DNA of 64,000 bases from Ovis canadensis. Lineage: Eukaryota; Chordata; Mammalia; Artiodactyla; Bovidae. The notes beneath the pieces are model-generated. The model saw nothing but the letters and a program-made list of their open reading frames with translations, ran no database searches and was not told the DNA's origin. Location of the stretch: NCBI RefSeq assembly GCF_042477335.2, contig NC_091246.1:211109501-211173500 (forward strand), read 5' to 3'. The translations under genes and the position numbers were made by a program. How positions within the stretch are numbered: the stretch's first letter is position 1; each line of letters opens with the position of its first letter. This document shows positions 9,566 through 20,865 of the stretch, piece by piece.

Positions 9566-12087
9566 CTTATTTAAGTGTTGTATTTACTGTGAAATACATC
9601 ATACTTACAAAAGTGTTCAAATAATGTAAATGCAGTATGTGTGTGTCTGCGTATATACAGTCACTTGGGATGCACACTTCCAGGCTCTCGATGCCAGAGT
9701 CTCGGCTCTGGATGCGAGAGTCCAGGCTGGTACTGGAGCCGCTGGAGTCCTCCTCCGCCTTGAGCTGCTCCAGTTCCTCTGTGCTCTGCAGGTGCATCAC
9801 CGCCGTCTGGTTCTCAGTAATGAACTCCTGTAAGTCTTGTGTTTCCGCACCCTGTGCTGCTGCCAGGCTGCAGCTGGTGGTGGGAGAGGGCTCCTCATCT
9901 GGGGCTGGCGGGCGGCTCACCTGCAGCTTGTTCTCCAGCTCCAGCTTCATGATGGTGTGGAGGTAATGAGTCCAGACCCGTACTGGATTCAGTTCAATCC
10001 CTGTTGCCCAGCCATGTTGCCACAGCCATCCAGGGAGCAGCCACATGGAAAGGACATGCGATCCACCTGGCATTTAATTCCAGCCTGGCTGCAAGCACAT
10101 ACTTCTGGGTCACAATACATGTGGTTCAAACTAAAATATACAATGAAGACCTGTGTGTAGCTGTCCTAGAATAAGAACTAGAACATGACCAGTATTCTGG
10201 AAGCTTCCTGTGTCCCTCCTCTTCTACCTCCGTCTCTCCTTGCCGGAGAAAAATATTGGCTTGTGTTTTTGTCATATTCTTGTTTTGTTTTAATTTTATC
10301 ATGTATGTATGCCTCTTTAAACAATATATTTTTAAATTTTTTATGTTTTTGGCCTTTATTTAGAGTCATGTTGTATGTTTCATAGTGCAATTTGCTCACT
10401 ATTAGACGAGATATTTCTCCATTTTTATGCTATTCATTTTCACTAAATTACAATTTTTTCTATTGTCTTGACGATTTATCAGCCCAGTCTCTCATTTAAG
10501 TTGTTTTCTGAGTTCCTCCCCTCCCATTTTAAGGATAAGGCTATTATCTTTTTGTGTGTGCATGTAAGATTTTCTTCCAAAAATATATACACCTAGGAGA
10601 GGAATTGTTGTGTTATTGGTTATATACTAATTTTCTTCAAATAGTGATACATGTTTCCAGTTATTGTGCCAATTTTCGTTCCCATCAGCAATGTTTAGGA
10701 CTTTGGTTTCTCCATACCATGGCCAACACCATTGCCATTTAATTTTTGCTAGTCTTATGGGTATAAAATAGTATTTTAATGTGTTTTACTTGTATTTTTC
10801 AGATTACAACTGAGCACATTTTCTTTGATTTGGGGGACCATTTCTGGTTTTCCTTCTGTGAAATAGCTCCATTAAAAAAATTTGGAGGGTTGTTTTCTCA
10901 TTTATCTAAAAAAAATTCTTTATATTTTCTGAATCCCAGTTCTCTGTTATTTATGTGTGTTATAAATATATTCTCCCATCATCTTGTAGCTTACCTCTAC
11001 CTGATTTTTATGGTGTCTCCTTATAAATTTGGCTAAGATAAAATGGATAACTTATGTTTATAAGTCTTTCCCTTCAGTTGTGTGTTTTCTTTTTCTCATT
11101 TAAAAAAATTTTCTCTCACCTGAGATCACAAATATATTTTCTTCTAAAAGCTCTTAAATTTTGCTTTTTACATTTAAGTTCACAATTGATTTGAAATTGA
11201 TTTTTGAAAAAAGCATGAGGCTGGGATACAATCTTATTTTCTTCTGAATAGATCCCATTTGTCCCAGGATTATTACACTGATATTCAGCGCTGCCTTTTC
11301 ATCAGGCTTCCATATGGGTATGGATCTATTTATGGGCTCTCTACTTTGCTCCAGTTGTCCAGTTGTCTATTTTGATGAGCTAAAACTACCCGCCCCTAAT
11401 GATAATGGCTGTATAATCTTGCTTTCTGACCTTCTTCATCAGGGGTACCTTAGCTATTTGGTCTTCTATATTAATTTTAGTTTGTCAAGTTTATGAGAAA
11501 TCTTGCTGGGAATTGAATTGCAGTTTCATTGAATTTAAAGGTCAGTTTGGGGAGAATTAGCATATTTATAATAGTAAGTTTCCTAAAATATACCATTTTA
11601 AAAAATAAAATGTATCCAGGAATAAATCTAGAGAAAATAGTCAATATAATAACTTAAAGGAGATATAAACCTTTATTATAGATATATTTTTCTGATGTTT
11701 TATTACTGATATACAGTAATGTAATCAACTTTTATTCACTGATCTTATATCCAAACAACTTACCCAACCCTCTTTGTAATTCTTATAATTTTCTGGCTAT
11801 TATTTTGTGTTATACATGTTATATAGTCACACGTGAATAATGATGGCTTCCTTTCCAACACTAATGCCTTTTACTTCTTTTCCCTGCTTTTCACTGTAAT
11901 AACTAAGAACTTCAATACAATGCTGAATAGAAGTGGTGAGAGTAGATATCCCTATGTTGGTTTTTATCTAAAAAGAAATGATTTCATCACCATTAAGTTT
12001 GAAATTTGCTCTAGTTTTGTTTTGTTTTGCTGCTCTTTACCAGTTAAGTATGTTCACTTCTAATTTTATTTGCTAAGGATTCTTTTA
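9566..12087 (-). repeat. Ancient L1M, antisense (3' UTR and ORF2 3' part), left portion
   Basis: Antisense L1M. 3' UTR-type phrases come first ('gtgaaatacatcatacttac', then 'agaactagaacatgaccagt'). Antisense ORF2 follows: 'acacctaggagaggaattgt', 'ccatggccaacaccattgcc', 'gaatagaagtggtgagagta' and, at the end, 'ttgctaaggattctttta'. It is heavily diverged, with no open frame. It is interrupted by the pseudogene at 9665-10117 and by the young L1 at 12088, and resumes at 16677. Confidence 0.8.
9665..10117 (-). pseudogene. CSRNP2-like: CSRNP2-like pseudogene fragment (cysteine/serine-rich nuclear protein)
   Basis: The minus strand encodes about 150 residues that I recognise as the CSRNP (AXUD1/TAIP) family of nuclear, DNA-binding transcriptional regulators. 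Going 5' to 3' on the minus strand, 10117 to about 10008 encodes a cysteine-rich stretch with [10 protein letters not shown], then [16 protein letters not shown] and DGCGNMAG. After a frame change at about 10000-10008, a second frame encodes [19 protein letters not shown], then an acidic tail with PDEEPSPT, AVMHLQS.EELE.LKAEEDSSG and SLDS. The junction needs 8 nt where the family has about 3, so the frame is broken. Homology stops on both sides without the start or end of the protein, and no A tail is seen. No intron-like gap interrupts the block, which fits a processed copy. CSRNP2 fits best from memory; CSRNP1 or CSRNP3 are not excluded. The GC content is well above that of the flanks. Confidence 0.75.
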
Positions 12088-12511
12088 TTTATTTATTTTG
12101 TTTTATGTTTCGTTTTTTAATATAAATGTATTTATTTTAATTGGAGGCTAATTACTTTATAATATTGTATTGGTTTTGTCATACATTGACATGAATCTGC
12201 CATGGGTGTACATGTGTTCCCCATCTTGAATGCCCCCTCCCAACCTCCCTCCCCATCCCATCCCTCTGGGTCATCCCAGTACACCACCCCGGAGCATCCT
12301 GTCTCATGCATTGAACCTGGACTGGCGATTTGTTTCACATATGATAATATACATGTTTTAATTCCATTCTCCCAAATCATCCCACCCTCACCCTCTTCCA
12401 CAGAGTACAAAAGACTGTTCTATACATCTGTGTCTCTTTTGCTATCTTGCATACAGGGTTATTGTTACCATCTTTCTAAATTCCATATATATGAGTTAGT
12501 ATACTATATTG

Positions 12512-12781
12512 CAGAGAAGGCAATGGCACCCCACTCCAGTACTCTTGCCTAGAAAATCCCATGGATGGAGGAGCCTGGTGGGCTGCAGTCCATGGGGTCG
12601 CTAAGAGTCGGACACGACTGAGCAACTTCACTTTCACTTTTCACTCTCATGCATTGGAGAAGAAAATGGCAACCCACTCCAGTATTCTTGCCTGGAGAAT
12701 CCCAGGGACCGGGGAGCCTGGCAGGCTGCTGTCTATGGGGTCACACAGAGTCGGACATGACTGAAGCAACTTAGCAGCAAC
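12512..12781 (+). repeat. Bov-A2 SINE (two Bov-A monomers) in L1
   Basis: Two Bov-A monomers in tandem. The first starts 'cagagaaggcaatggcaccc', the second 'ttggagaagaaaatggcaac', joined by a 'cactttcacttttcactctc' linker and ending 'gcaacttagcagcaa'. Flanks atactatattg (12501-12511) and atactgtattg (12782-12792) form a TSD matching at 10 of 11 bases, and L1 sequence continues across the site. Confidence 0.94.
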
Positions 12782-12783
12782 AT

Positions 12784-15700
12784 ACTGTATTGATGTTTTT
12801 CTTTCTGGCTTACTTCACTCTGTATAATAGGCTCCAGTTTCATCCACTTTATTAGAACTAATTCAAATGTGTTCTTTTTAATGGCTGAGTAATATTCCAT
12901 TATGTATCTGTACCACAGCTTTCCTATCCATTCATCTGCTGATGGACATCTAGGTTGCTTCCATGTCTTGGCTATTATAAACAGTGCTGTGATGAACATT
13001 GAGGTACACGTGTCTCTTTCAATTCTGGGTTCCTCGGTGTGTATGCCCAGCAGTGGGATTGCTGGGTCATATGGCAGTTCATATGGCAGTGTTTTAAGGA
13101 ATCTCCACACTGTTCTCCATAGTGGCTGTACTAGTTTGCATTCCCACCAACAGTGTAAGAGGGTTCCCTTTTCTCCAGACCCTTTCCAGCATTTATTGCT
13201 TGTAGACTTTTGGATCACAGCCATTCTGACTGGTGTGAAATGGTACCTCATTGTGGTTTTGATTTGCATTTCTCTGATAATGAGTAATGTTGAACATCTT
13301 TTCATGTGTTTGTTAGCCATCTGTATGTCTTCTTTGGAGAAATGTCTGTTTAGTTCTTTGGCCCATTTTTTCATTGGGTCGCTTATTTTTCTGGAATTGA
13401 GCTGCAGGAGTTGCTTGTGTATTTTTGAGATTAGTTCGTTGTCAGTTGCTTTGTTTGCTATTATTTTCTCCCATTCTGAAGGCTGTCTTTTCACCTTGCT
13501 TATAGTTTCCTTTGTTGTGCAGAAGCTTTTAATTTTAATTAGGTCCCATTTGTTTATTTTTGCTTTTATTTCCAGTATTCTGGGAGGTGGGTCATAGAGG
13601 ATTCTGCTGTGATTTATGTCAGAGAGTGTTTTGCCTATGTTTTCCTCTAGCAGTGTTATAGTTTCTAGTCTTACATTTAGATCTTTAATCCATTTTGAGT
13701 TTATTTTTGTGTATGGTGTTAAAAAGTGTTCTAGTTTCATTCTTTTACCAGTGGTTGACCAGTTTTCCCAGCACCACTTGTTAAAGAGATTGTCTTTTCT
13801 CCATTGTATAGTCTTGCCCCCTTTGTCAAAGATAAGGTCTCCATGAAGTGAAGTTGCTTAGTCGTGTCTGACTCTTAGAGACCCCGTGGACTGTAGCCTG
13901 GCAGACTCCTCTGTCCATGGGATTCTCCAGGCAAGAATACTGGAGTGGGTTACCATTTCCTTCTCCAGGGGATCTTCCCGACCCAGGGATTGAACCCAGG
14001 TCTCCTGCATTGGAGGCAGACTCTTTAACCTCTGAGCCACCAGGGAAGCCCAAGATCTCCATAGATGCATGGATTTATCTCTGGGCTTTCTACTTTGTTC
14101 CATTGATCTATATTTCTGTCTTTGTGCCAGTACCATACTGTCTTGATGACTGTAGCTTTGTAGTAGAGCCTGAAGTCAGGCAGGTTGATTCCTCCAGTTC
14201 CATTCTTCTTTCCCAAGATTGCTTTGGCTATTCGAGGTTTTTGTATTTCCATACAAATTGTGAGATTATTTGTTCTAGTTCTGTGAAAAATACTGTTGGT
14301 AGCTTGATAGGGATTGCATTGAATCCATAGATTGCTTTGGTAGTATACTCGTTTTCACTATATTGATTCTTCTGATCCATGAACATGGTATATTTCTCCA
14401 TCTATTTGTGTCCTCTTTGATTTCTTTCACCAGTGTTTTATAGTTTTCTATATATAGGTTTTTTGTTTCTTTAGGTAGATATATTCCTAAGTATTTTGTT
14501 CTTTTTGTTGCAATGGTGAATGGAATTGTTTCCCTAATTTCTCTTTCTATTTTCTCATTGTTAGTGTATATGAATGCAAGGGATTTCTGTGTGTTGATTT
14601 TATATCCTGCAACTTTGCTATATTCATTGATTAGCTCTAATAATTTTCTGGTGGAGTTTTTAGGGTTTTCTATGTAGAGGGTCATGTCATCTGCAAACAG
14701 TGAGAGTTTTACTTCTTCTTTTCCAATCGGATTCCTTTTATTTCTTTTTCTGCTCTGATTGCTGTGGCCAAAACTTGCAAAACTATGTTAAATAGTAGTG
14801 GTGAGAGTGGGCACCCTTGTCTTGTTCCTGACTTTAGGGGAAATGTTTTCAGTTTTTCACCATTGAGGATAATGTTTGCTGTGGGTTTGTCATATATAGC
14901 TTTTATTATGTTGAGGTATGTTCCTTCTATTCCTGCTTTCTGGAGAGTTTTTATCATAAATGGATGTTGAATTTTGTCAAAGGCTTTCTCTGCATCTATT
15001 GAGATAATCATATGGCTTTTATTTTTCAATTTGTTAATGTGGTGAATTACATTGATTGATTTGCAGATATTGAAGAATCCTTGCATCCCTGGGATAAAAC
15101 CACTTGGTCATGATGTATGACCTTTTTAATATGTTGTTGGATTCTTTTTGCTAGAATTTTGTTAAGGATTTTTGCATCTATGTTCATCAGTGATATTGGC
15201 CTGTAGTTTTCTTTTTTTGAGGCATCTTTGTCAGGTTATGGTATTAGGGTGATGGTGGCCTCATAGAATGAGTGTGGAAGTTTGCCTCCCTTGCAATTTT
15301 CTGGAAGAGTTTAAGTAGGATAGGTGTTAGCTCTTCTCTAAATTTTTGGTGGAATTTAGCTGTGAAGCGATCTGGTCCTGGGCTTTTGTTTGCTGAAAGA
15401 ATTCTGATTACAGTTTCAATTTCTGTGCTTGTGATGGGTCTGTTAAGATTTTCTATTTATTCCTGGTTCAGTTTTGGAAAGTTGTACTTTTCTAAGAATT
15501 TGTCCATTTCTTCCAAGTTGTCCATTTTATTGGCATATAGTTGCTGATAGTAGTCTCTTATGATCCTTTGTATTTCTGTGTTGTCTATTGGGATCTCTCC
15601 ATTTTCATTTCTAATTTTGTTGATTTGATTTTTCTCCCTTTGTTTCTTGATGAGTCTGGCTAATGGTTTGTCAATATTATTTATCTTCTGAAAGAACCAG

Positions 15701-16676
15701 CTTTTGGCTTTGTTGATTTTTGCTCTGGTCACTTTTGTTTCTTTTGCATTTACTTCTGCCCTAATTTTTAAGATTTCTTTCCTGGGGTTCTTCATTTCTT
15801 TCTTTTCTAGTTGCTTTAGGTGTAGAGCTAGGTTATTTATTTGACTTTTTTCTTGTTTCTTGAGGTAAGTCTGTATTGCTATGAACCTTCCCCTTAGCAC
15901 TGCTTTTACATCGTTCCATAGGTTTTGGGTTGTTGTGTTTTCATTTTAATTCGTTTCTATGCATATTTTGATTTCTTCTGTGATTTGTTGATATTACATT
16001 GTTGCTGAATTTGTTGATATTTGGCAGTGTGTTGTTCAGCCTCCACAGTTTTTCTCCTGTAATTGACATCTAATCTTACTGCATTGTGGTCAGAAAAGAT
16101 GCTTGGAATGATTTCAGTTTCTTTTTGAATTTACCAAGGCTAGATTTATGGCCCAGGATGTGATCTATCCTGGAGAAGGTTCCATGTGCACTTGAGGAAA
16201 AGGTGAAATTCATTGTTTTGGGATGAAATGTCCTATAGATATCAATTAGGTCTGACTGGTCTATTGTATCATTTAAAGTTTGTGTTTTCTTGTTAATTTT
16301 CTGTTTAGTTGATCTATCCATAGGTGTGAGTGGGGTATTAAAGTCTCCCACTATTATTGTGTTATTGTTAATTTCCCCTTTCATACTTGTTAGCATTTGT
16401 CTTACATATTGGGTGCATATAAATTGATAATTGTTATATCTTCTTGGATTGATCCTTTGATCATTATGTAGTGTCCTTCTTTGTCTCTTTTCACAGCCTT
16501 TGTGTTAAAGTCTATTTTATCTGATATGAGTATTGCTACTCCTGCTTTCTTTTGGTCTCTATTTGCGTGGAATATCTTTTTCCAGCCTTTCACTTTCAGT
16601 CTGTATGTGTCCCTTGTTTCGAGGTGGGTCTCTTGTAGACAAAATATATAGGGGTCTTGTTTTTGTATCCATTCAA
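12784..16676 (-). pseudogene. L1 ORF2 remnant: endonuclease, RT and C-terminal region, broken
   Basis: ORF2 covering almost the whole protein but shattered by frameshifts, stops and a SINE. From the 5' side (high coordinates): an AP-type endonuclease segment at about 16402-16680 (VEWIQKQDPYIFCLQETHLE, GVAILISDK), where the first few codons of the open frame are flanking DNA from the TSD. More endonuclease follows at 16076-16396 (IIVGDFNTPL, RIDHILGHK). A helical linker lies at 15457-15900. RT lies at 14709-15086 ([27 protein letters not shown]). The catalytic F-A-D-D box is at about 14680-14700, in a different frame from the preceding RT part. The C-terminal region at 12784-13740 (about 320 codons) includes the cysteine-rich end. 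The Bov-tA at 13845-14051 also interrupts it. Not functional. Confidence 0.92.
13845..14051 (-). repeat. Bov-tA SINE, antisense, in L1 ORF2
   Basis: Antisense Bov-tA from 'gaagtgaagttgcttagtcg' to 'gccaccagggaagccc'. Flanks aaggtctccat (13834-13844) and aagatctccat (14052-14062) form a TSD matching at 10 of 11 bases. L1 ORF2 continues on both sides. Confidence 0.94.
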
Positions 16677-16795
16677 CTAAGGATTCTTTTAAAATCACAA
16701 ATAGACATTGAACTAAAATAAGCTTTTTTACCCCTTTATCATTTAAAGATAATGGTATAGCTTTTCTAGTCTTAGTCTATTAATGTGGCTGTGAT
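16677..16795 (-). repeat. Ancient L1M, antisense, right portion after the L1 insertion
   Basis: After the second TSD copy, the antisense L1M text continues ('tcacaaatagacattgaac', then 'cttagtctattaatgtggct'). It is in the order expected from the part that ended at 12087, so both are one element split by the young L1. Confidence 0.75.
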
Positions 16796-17063
16796 GACCA
16801 AGAAAACATGTCACTCAGCTATCCTGCTTCAAGGAGCATGCTTGGCTATGCACTCAGCTGTCCTCTTATTGGATTCAACAGCGTTCACACAAAGGCCTAA
16901 ATTTCTAATGAGCTGCTCCCTGCAGATGACTAAACAGGGTGAGAATAGTAATGCAGGCTTTTTTACAAAATATGGGACTCCCTGATGAACCACTGTGGCT
17001 TGAGGACTCTACATCAGTATGTTTATTATGTTGATGTTTATTATCATGTATATATTAAGTTGG

Positions 17064-17203
17064 GAGGATCCCCTGGAGGACGGCATGGCAACCCACTCCA
17101 GTATTCTTGCCTGGATAATCCCATGGACAGAAGAGCCTGGCAGGCTACAGCCCATGTGGTCACAAAGAGTCGGATATGACTGAGCAACCAAGCACAGCAC
17201 AGC
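17064..17203 (+). repeat. Truncated Bov-tA/Bov-A with 14-bp TSD
   Basis: The body starts at 'gaggatcccctggaggacgg' and ends '...gcacagcacagc'. An exact TSD, atatattaagttgg, flanks it at 17050-17063 and 17204-17217. The tRNA head is missing, so this is a 5'-truncated retroposition event. Confidence 0.95.
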
Positions 17204-17217
17204 ATATATTAAGTTGG

Positions 17218-18769
17218 TATATTTTATGCACAAAATAGCATGAAATCGAGAGACACTGATATTAGTCTCAATCTCCTAAAAGAAACAATTGATATGTTAT
17301 TTTTCTAAACATAAATTCCTGGTGACCCAATCCTTCAGGATAAAGAGTACACAATAAGGAGAACCATAACTCTGGAGTAATTAAATAGCAATGAAAAAAT
17401 AGTTACAGTGAAAGTTAAGCCAACATTGGGGGAAAAAGTGAATATACCCATTTTAGAGCTCATAAAATAGTCATTGAAGACAATATCAGGCTTAGTCTGT
17501 GTTACATAAACTGACTTCAAATATTTCAGAGGTTTTTCTCATGGTCAGAGATTCCAAAAGGAGAGAGAGGATTCGAAGTGGATGGTTATCCCTTAAAAGG
17601 AAATGTTGACAAAATGATATAAAATGATTACAGTAAGGAAAACACAGAAGCAACTAACAGCACCAGTGAAGTTGCAAGGACGGTTTGCTGGTGAGCTTGG
17701 AGTTTAAAAGTCCACATCTAAAGGATGGAGGATGAGAAAGTGGCCAGATGTCACTGGGCCATTATTCTAGTCATCTGGTTCTTGCTGGTCCCTTGATTGA
17801 TTCAAGGTCTTACCAGCTTTCCATCATTTCTGGTCCTTTACCATCCATGTTTGTTTCCTTAACCCTGCTCACCTCCGTGTAAGTAGTCTTTCTATTAAAG
17901 TCTCTTCCTCTGGGAGTGAGGAGGGGATTCTGTGTTCTGCCATGACTCTGACAGATGCAAAAAGTGAGGCTATAGTAAGACATTTCCTTTCTGCTTTCAG
18001 GACATTTACATTCTCAGACACATACAGATTGTGACCCATGGAACTGAAATCATTTGCATTAGCACTCTAGGAATTATTGTTAATAATTCTTAAAAATTGT
18101 GGTGGATAGGAGGCATGACAGGAATCTAGAGATGAACAGCTGTCCCCCAAAAGGACAGAAAGTGGCTTCCAGAAAATTCATATCCATAGCCTCTTCCCAA
18201 AATGACAGAATGAATTGTTAAGCAGATATTTTATGATTACTTAAAAAGAAGTTATTTTGCTAAAAAGCCAGCATAGGTTCATTAAGAGAAAGGAATAAAT
18301 AAACTCTATACATTCTACATAGGATCTTCAGTCTGAAGATAAAGAGAATTGTTGGCCCAAGGTGTATGTGCATTTCAAGTAAAGTCTGACAAAATATCTT
18401 GGGATATTCTAGTGAAGAAATGGATGAGAGTGGAGAAGTGTATACATGAATCAAATCATAGGTGAATACTTGCCTCCAAAGAATACTAGTTAATGATTAG
18501 TTTCAACTTAAAAATAAGTCTTCTGGGGGCATTCTCCATGCCTTTGTCAGTTTTTTCTTGTTAAAAAATTATTTTTGGACACTGATTTGAATGAGCACAT
18601 AAAATGCATGCTTATCATTTGCAAATCTGAGAAATTGTTGGGGAAGCAGCTAACATTCTGGATTATAAAATCATGACTTGAAATTACCTCAACCCACTGG
18701 AATTTTGGATTTAAAACTAAAAGATAAAATGCAATAAAGATAGGCATAAGCAGTGCAAAGAAAGAAAAA
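17218..18769. other. Unique sequence
   Basis: About 1.5 kb with no recognised repeat, gene or RNA. Confidence 0.45.
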
Positions 18770-19015
18770 AATTGTCATTATTAACAGAAGACATGGTTGC
18801 ATATTCAGATAGTCCAAAAGAATCTACAAACTCTATTAATATATGAATTTAGCAAGATCTTTATATACAAGGGATACATATATATATATATATATATAAT
18901 CTAATGTATTTTTATATACCAGCGAGAAACAGAATAAAGTAAAAAAGATACCATTTACAAAAGCATCAAAATACATTAAATACCTAGGAATAAATTTCAC
19001 CAAAGGTGTGCATGA
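18770..19015 (+). repeat. Old L1 ORF2 fragment, sense
   Basis: Phrases such as 'agtccaaaagaatctacaaa', 'gaatttagcaagatctttat', 'tttttatataccagcgagaa' and 'aaatacctaggaataaattt' follow L1 ORF2 order just downstream of the RT domain. A short (AT)n run lies at 18877-18898. Confidence 0.8.
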
Positions 19016-19535
19016 CTTTTACCCTTTACACCATACTTTTAGCTACCACCACCATCATGTCATATAATCACTATTTTTTTGGTGTGGTGTGAATGTTTAA
19101 GATCCATTCTCTTACCATCTTTTAAGTATTATAATACCGTGTTATTAGCTATAATCACTCTAGGGTATACTAGACGCCCAGAACTTATTTATCTTATAAC
19201 CAGAAGTTTGTACTTTTTGATTAACATCTCCCTGTGTGCAAGTGTGCTAAGTTGCTTCAGTTGTATCTGACTCTTTGCGACCCTATTGACTGTAGCCCAC
19301 CAGGCTCCTCTATCCATAGGAATCTCCAGGCAAGACTACTGCAGTGGGTTGCTGTGCCCTCCTTCAGGGGATCTTCCAGACCCAGGGATCGAACCTGCGT
19401 CTGTTATATCTCCTGCATTGGTAGGTGAATTCTTTACCATTAGCACCACCTGGGAAGCCCCAGCATCTCCCTGTACTGAATTCTTAATCATTTAATCATA
19501 TCGACCTCAATCTCAACAACTCTTGAGGTAGTACT
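19016..19535. repeat. Old L1 3' UTR-like sequence with a Bov-tA insertion
   Basis: The 'aagatccattctcttaccat' to 'attaacatctccctgt' block resembles old L1 3' UTR text. It is interrupted by the Bov-tA at 19236-19463. Orientation is not certain, and the part after 19475 is weak. Confidence 0.5.
19236..19463 (-). repeat. Bov-tA SINE, antisense, with 11-bp TSD
   Basis: Full antisense Bov-tA between exact copies of catctccctgt (19225-19235 and 19464-19474). Confidence 0.95.
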
Positions 19536-19692
19536 ATTATAAATATCCTTACTTTTCAGATGGGGAACCAAGTCACAGAGTGGTTAAGTAACTTGCCCAA
19601 GTGACACACAGATGGTAAGGAGCAGAGTCAAGATTTAAATCTTGTCTTTCTGACCCAAAGCCTGTGTACTTAAACCCTATGCCATACCATTG
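19536..19692 (-). repeat. MIR SINE, antisense
   Basis: A well-preserved antisense MIR core: 'ttttcagatggggaaccaag', 'gtggttaagtaacttgccca', 'agcagagtcaagatttaaat'. Confidence 0.88.
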
Positions 19693-20077
19693 TTAGGGAC
19701 CTAACACCTTTGTATCAGGTACTGTGGATAGCAGTCAGCAGGGATCCTTTAAAGAGGATTTCTTTGTTGAGTCTAAAGTGGATAGACATGGAAGGCATTC
19801 ATGATAGGAATGTATGAAAAGCTTTTGGGAGCATTGAGGAGCTGTTAAGTAAGTAGTGCTTTTGTGTTGGAGGGTGCTGAGGAAACTGAGGAATCATACA
19901 GGGAAGTGGAGTTAAAATCTACTGCTTGTCCACCTCAAACTGCCTTAAGGATGTGGTTGCCAATTCCCATATGATAGGATTTAGCCAGTATCAAAGTGAA
20001 TCTTCTGTTTTTTCTAACATGCACTAGATTGATTGGGGAAATACTTGTGAAGGAAGGAAAAGGAAGGGACATGCAGA
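19693..20077. other. Unique sequence
   Basis: No repeat, gene or RNA is recognised. Confidence 0.4.
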
Positions 20078-20288
20078 AAAGTGAAAGTGAAGTAGCTCAG
20101 TCATGTCTGATTCTCTGCAACCCCATGGGCTTTAGCCTACCAGGCTCCTTCATCCATGGGATTTTCCAGGCAAGAATACTGGAGTAGGTTGCCATTTCCT
20201 TCTCCAGGAGATCTTCCTAACCCAGGGATTGAACCTGGATCTCCCGCATTGTAGGCAGATGCTTTACCATCTGAGCCACTGGGGAAGA
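20078..20288 (-). repeat. Bov-tA SINE, antisense
   Basis: It starts in 'gaaagtgaaagtgaagtagc' and ends at 'ctgagccactggggaaga', with all intermediate Bov-tA landmarks in antisense order. Confidence 0.92.
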
Positions 20289-20865
20289 TATACAGAGGCA
20301 GTGGGGAAATAAAGCTCCCACTTCTCTGAAAGAGAGAGAAGGAAGCGGCAACATGCATAAAGTGTGTCGGACCACAGTTCAATTCTGGAAAAGTTTGTCC
20401 CAACTGATGAGAACTCCTTGAACCAAAGTACTTCACTTTAAAAAGTTCTGTGTCTCAACCTAGATGAGACAGATAAACGGCTAAAGAAATTGTGATTGTT
20501 GTTCAGTCATTAAGTCGTGCCCAACTCTTTGTGACCCCATGGACCGCAGCACGCCATGCTCCCCTGTCCTATACTGTGTCTTGGGGTTTGCCCAAATTTA
20601 TGTCCATTAACTCAGTGAAGCTATCTAACCATCTCATCCTCTGCTGCACTCTTCTCCTTTTCCTTCAATCTTTCCCAGCATCAGGGTCTTTTCCAATGAG
20701 TCAGCTCTTTGCATCAGGTGGCCAAAATATTGGAGTTTCACCATCAGTCCTTCCAGTGAATATTCAGGGTTGATTTCCTTTAGGATGGACTGATAAAGTA
20801 AAGTAATAAAGTAATATTGGTAAAGTAATATCTCTGCTTTTGAATATGCTGTCTAGGTTTGTCAT

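Larger units (their letters stand above)
12088..16676 (-). mobile_element. Ruminant L1, antisense, about 4.1 kb after removing SINEs, 15-bp TSDs
   Basis: The flanks ctaaggattctttta at 12073-12087 and 16677-16691 are an exact 15-bp TSD. In element orientation the target reads TTTT-AAAA, matching the L1 endonuclease preference (TT/AAAA). The element runs from its A-tail side (12088) through the 3' UTR (to about 12510) and ORF2 to a truncation point near the ORF2 N terminus at 16676. It contains a Bov-A2 (12512-12781) and a Bov-tA (13845-14051). ORF1 and the 5' UTR are absent. It lies inside an ancient L1M, which resumes after the TSD. Confidence 0.95.

Noticed and set aside
9637-9966. 109-codon plus-strand, serine-rich frame
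   Set aside because: Antisense of the CSRNP2-like fragment; the high GC content of that relic lowers stop frequency on both strands.
12902-13597. 231-codon plus-strand frame resembling a membrane protein
   Set aside because: Antisense of the L1 ORF2 C-terminal part; its hydrophobicity comes from the reverse reading of Lys/Glu/Asn-rich codons.
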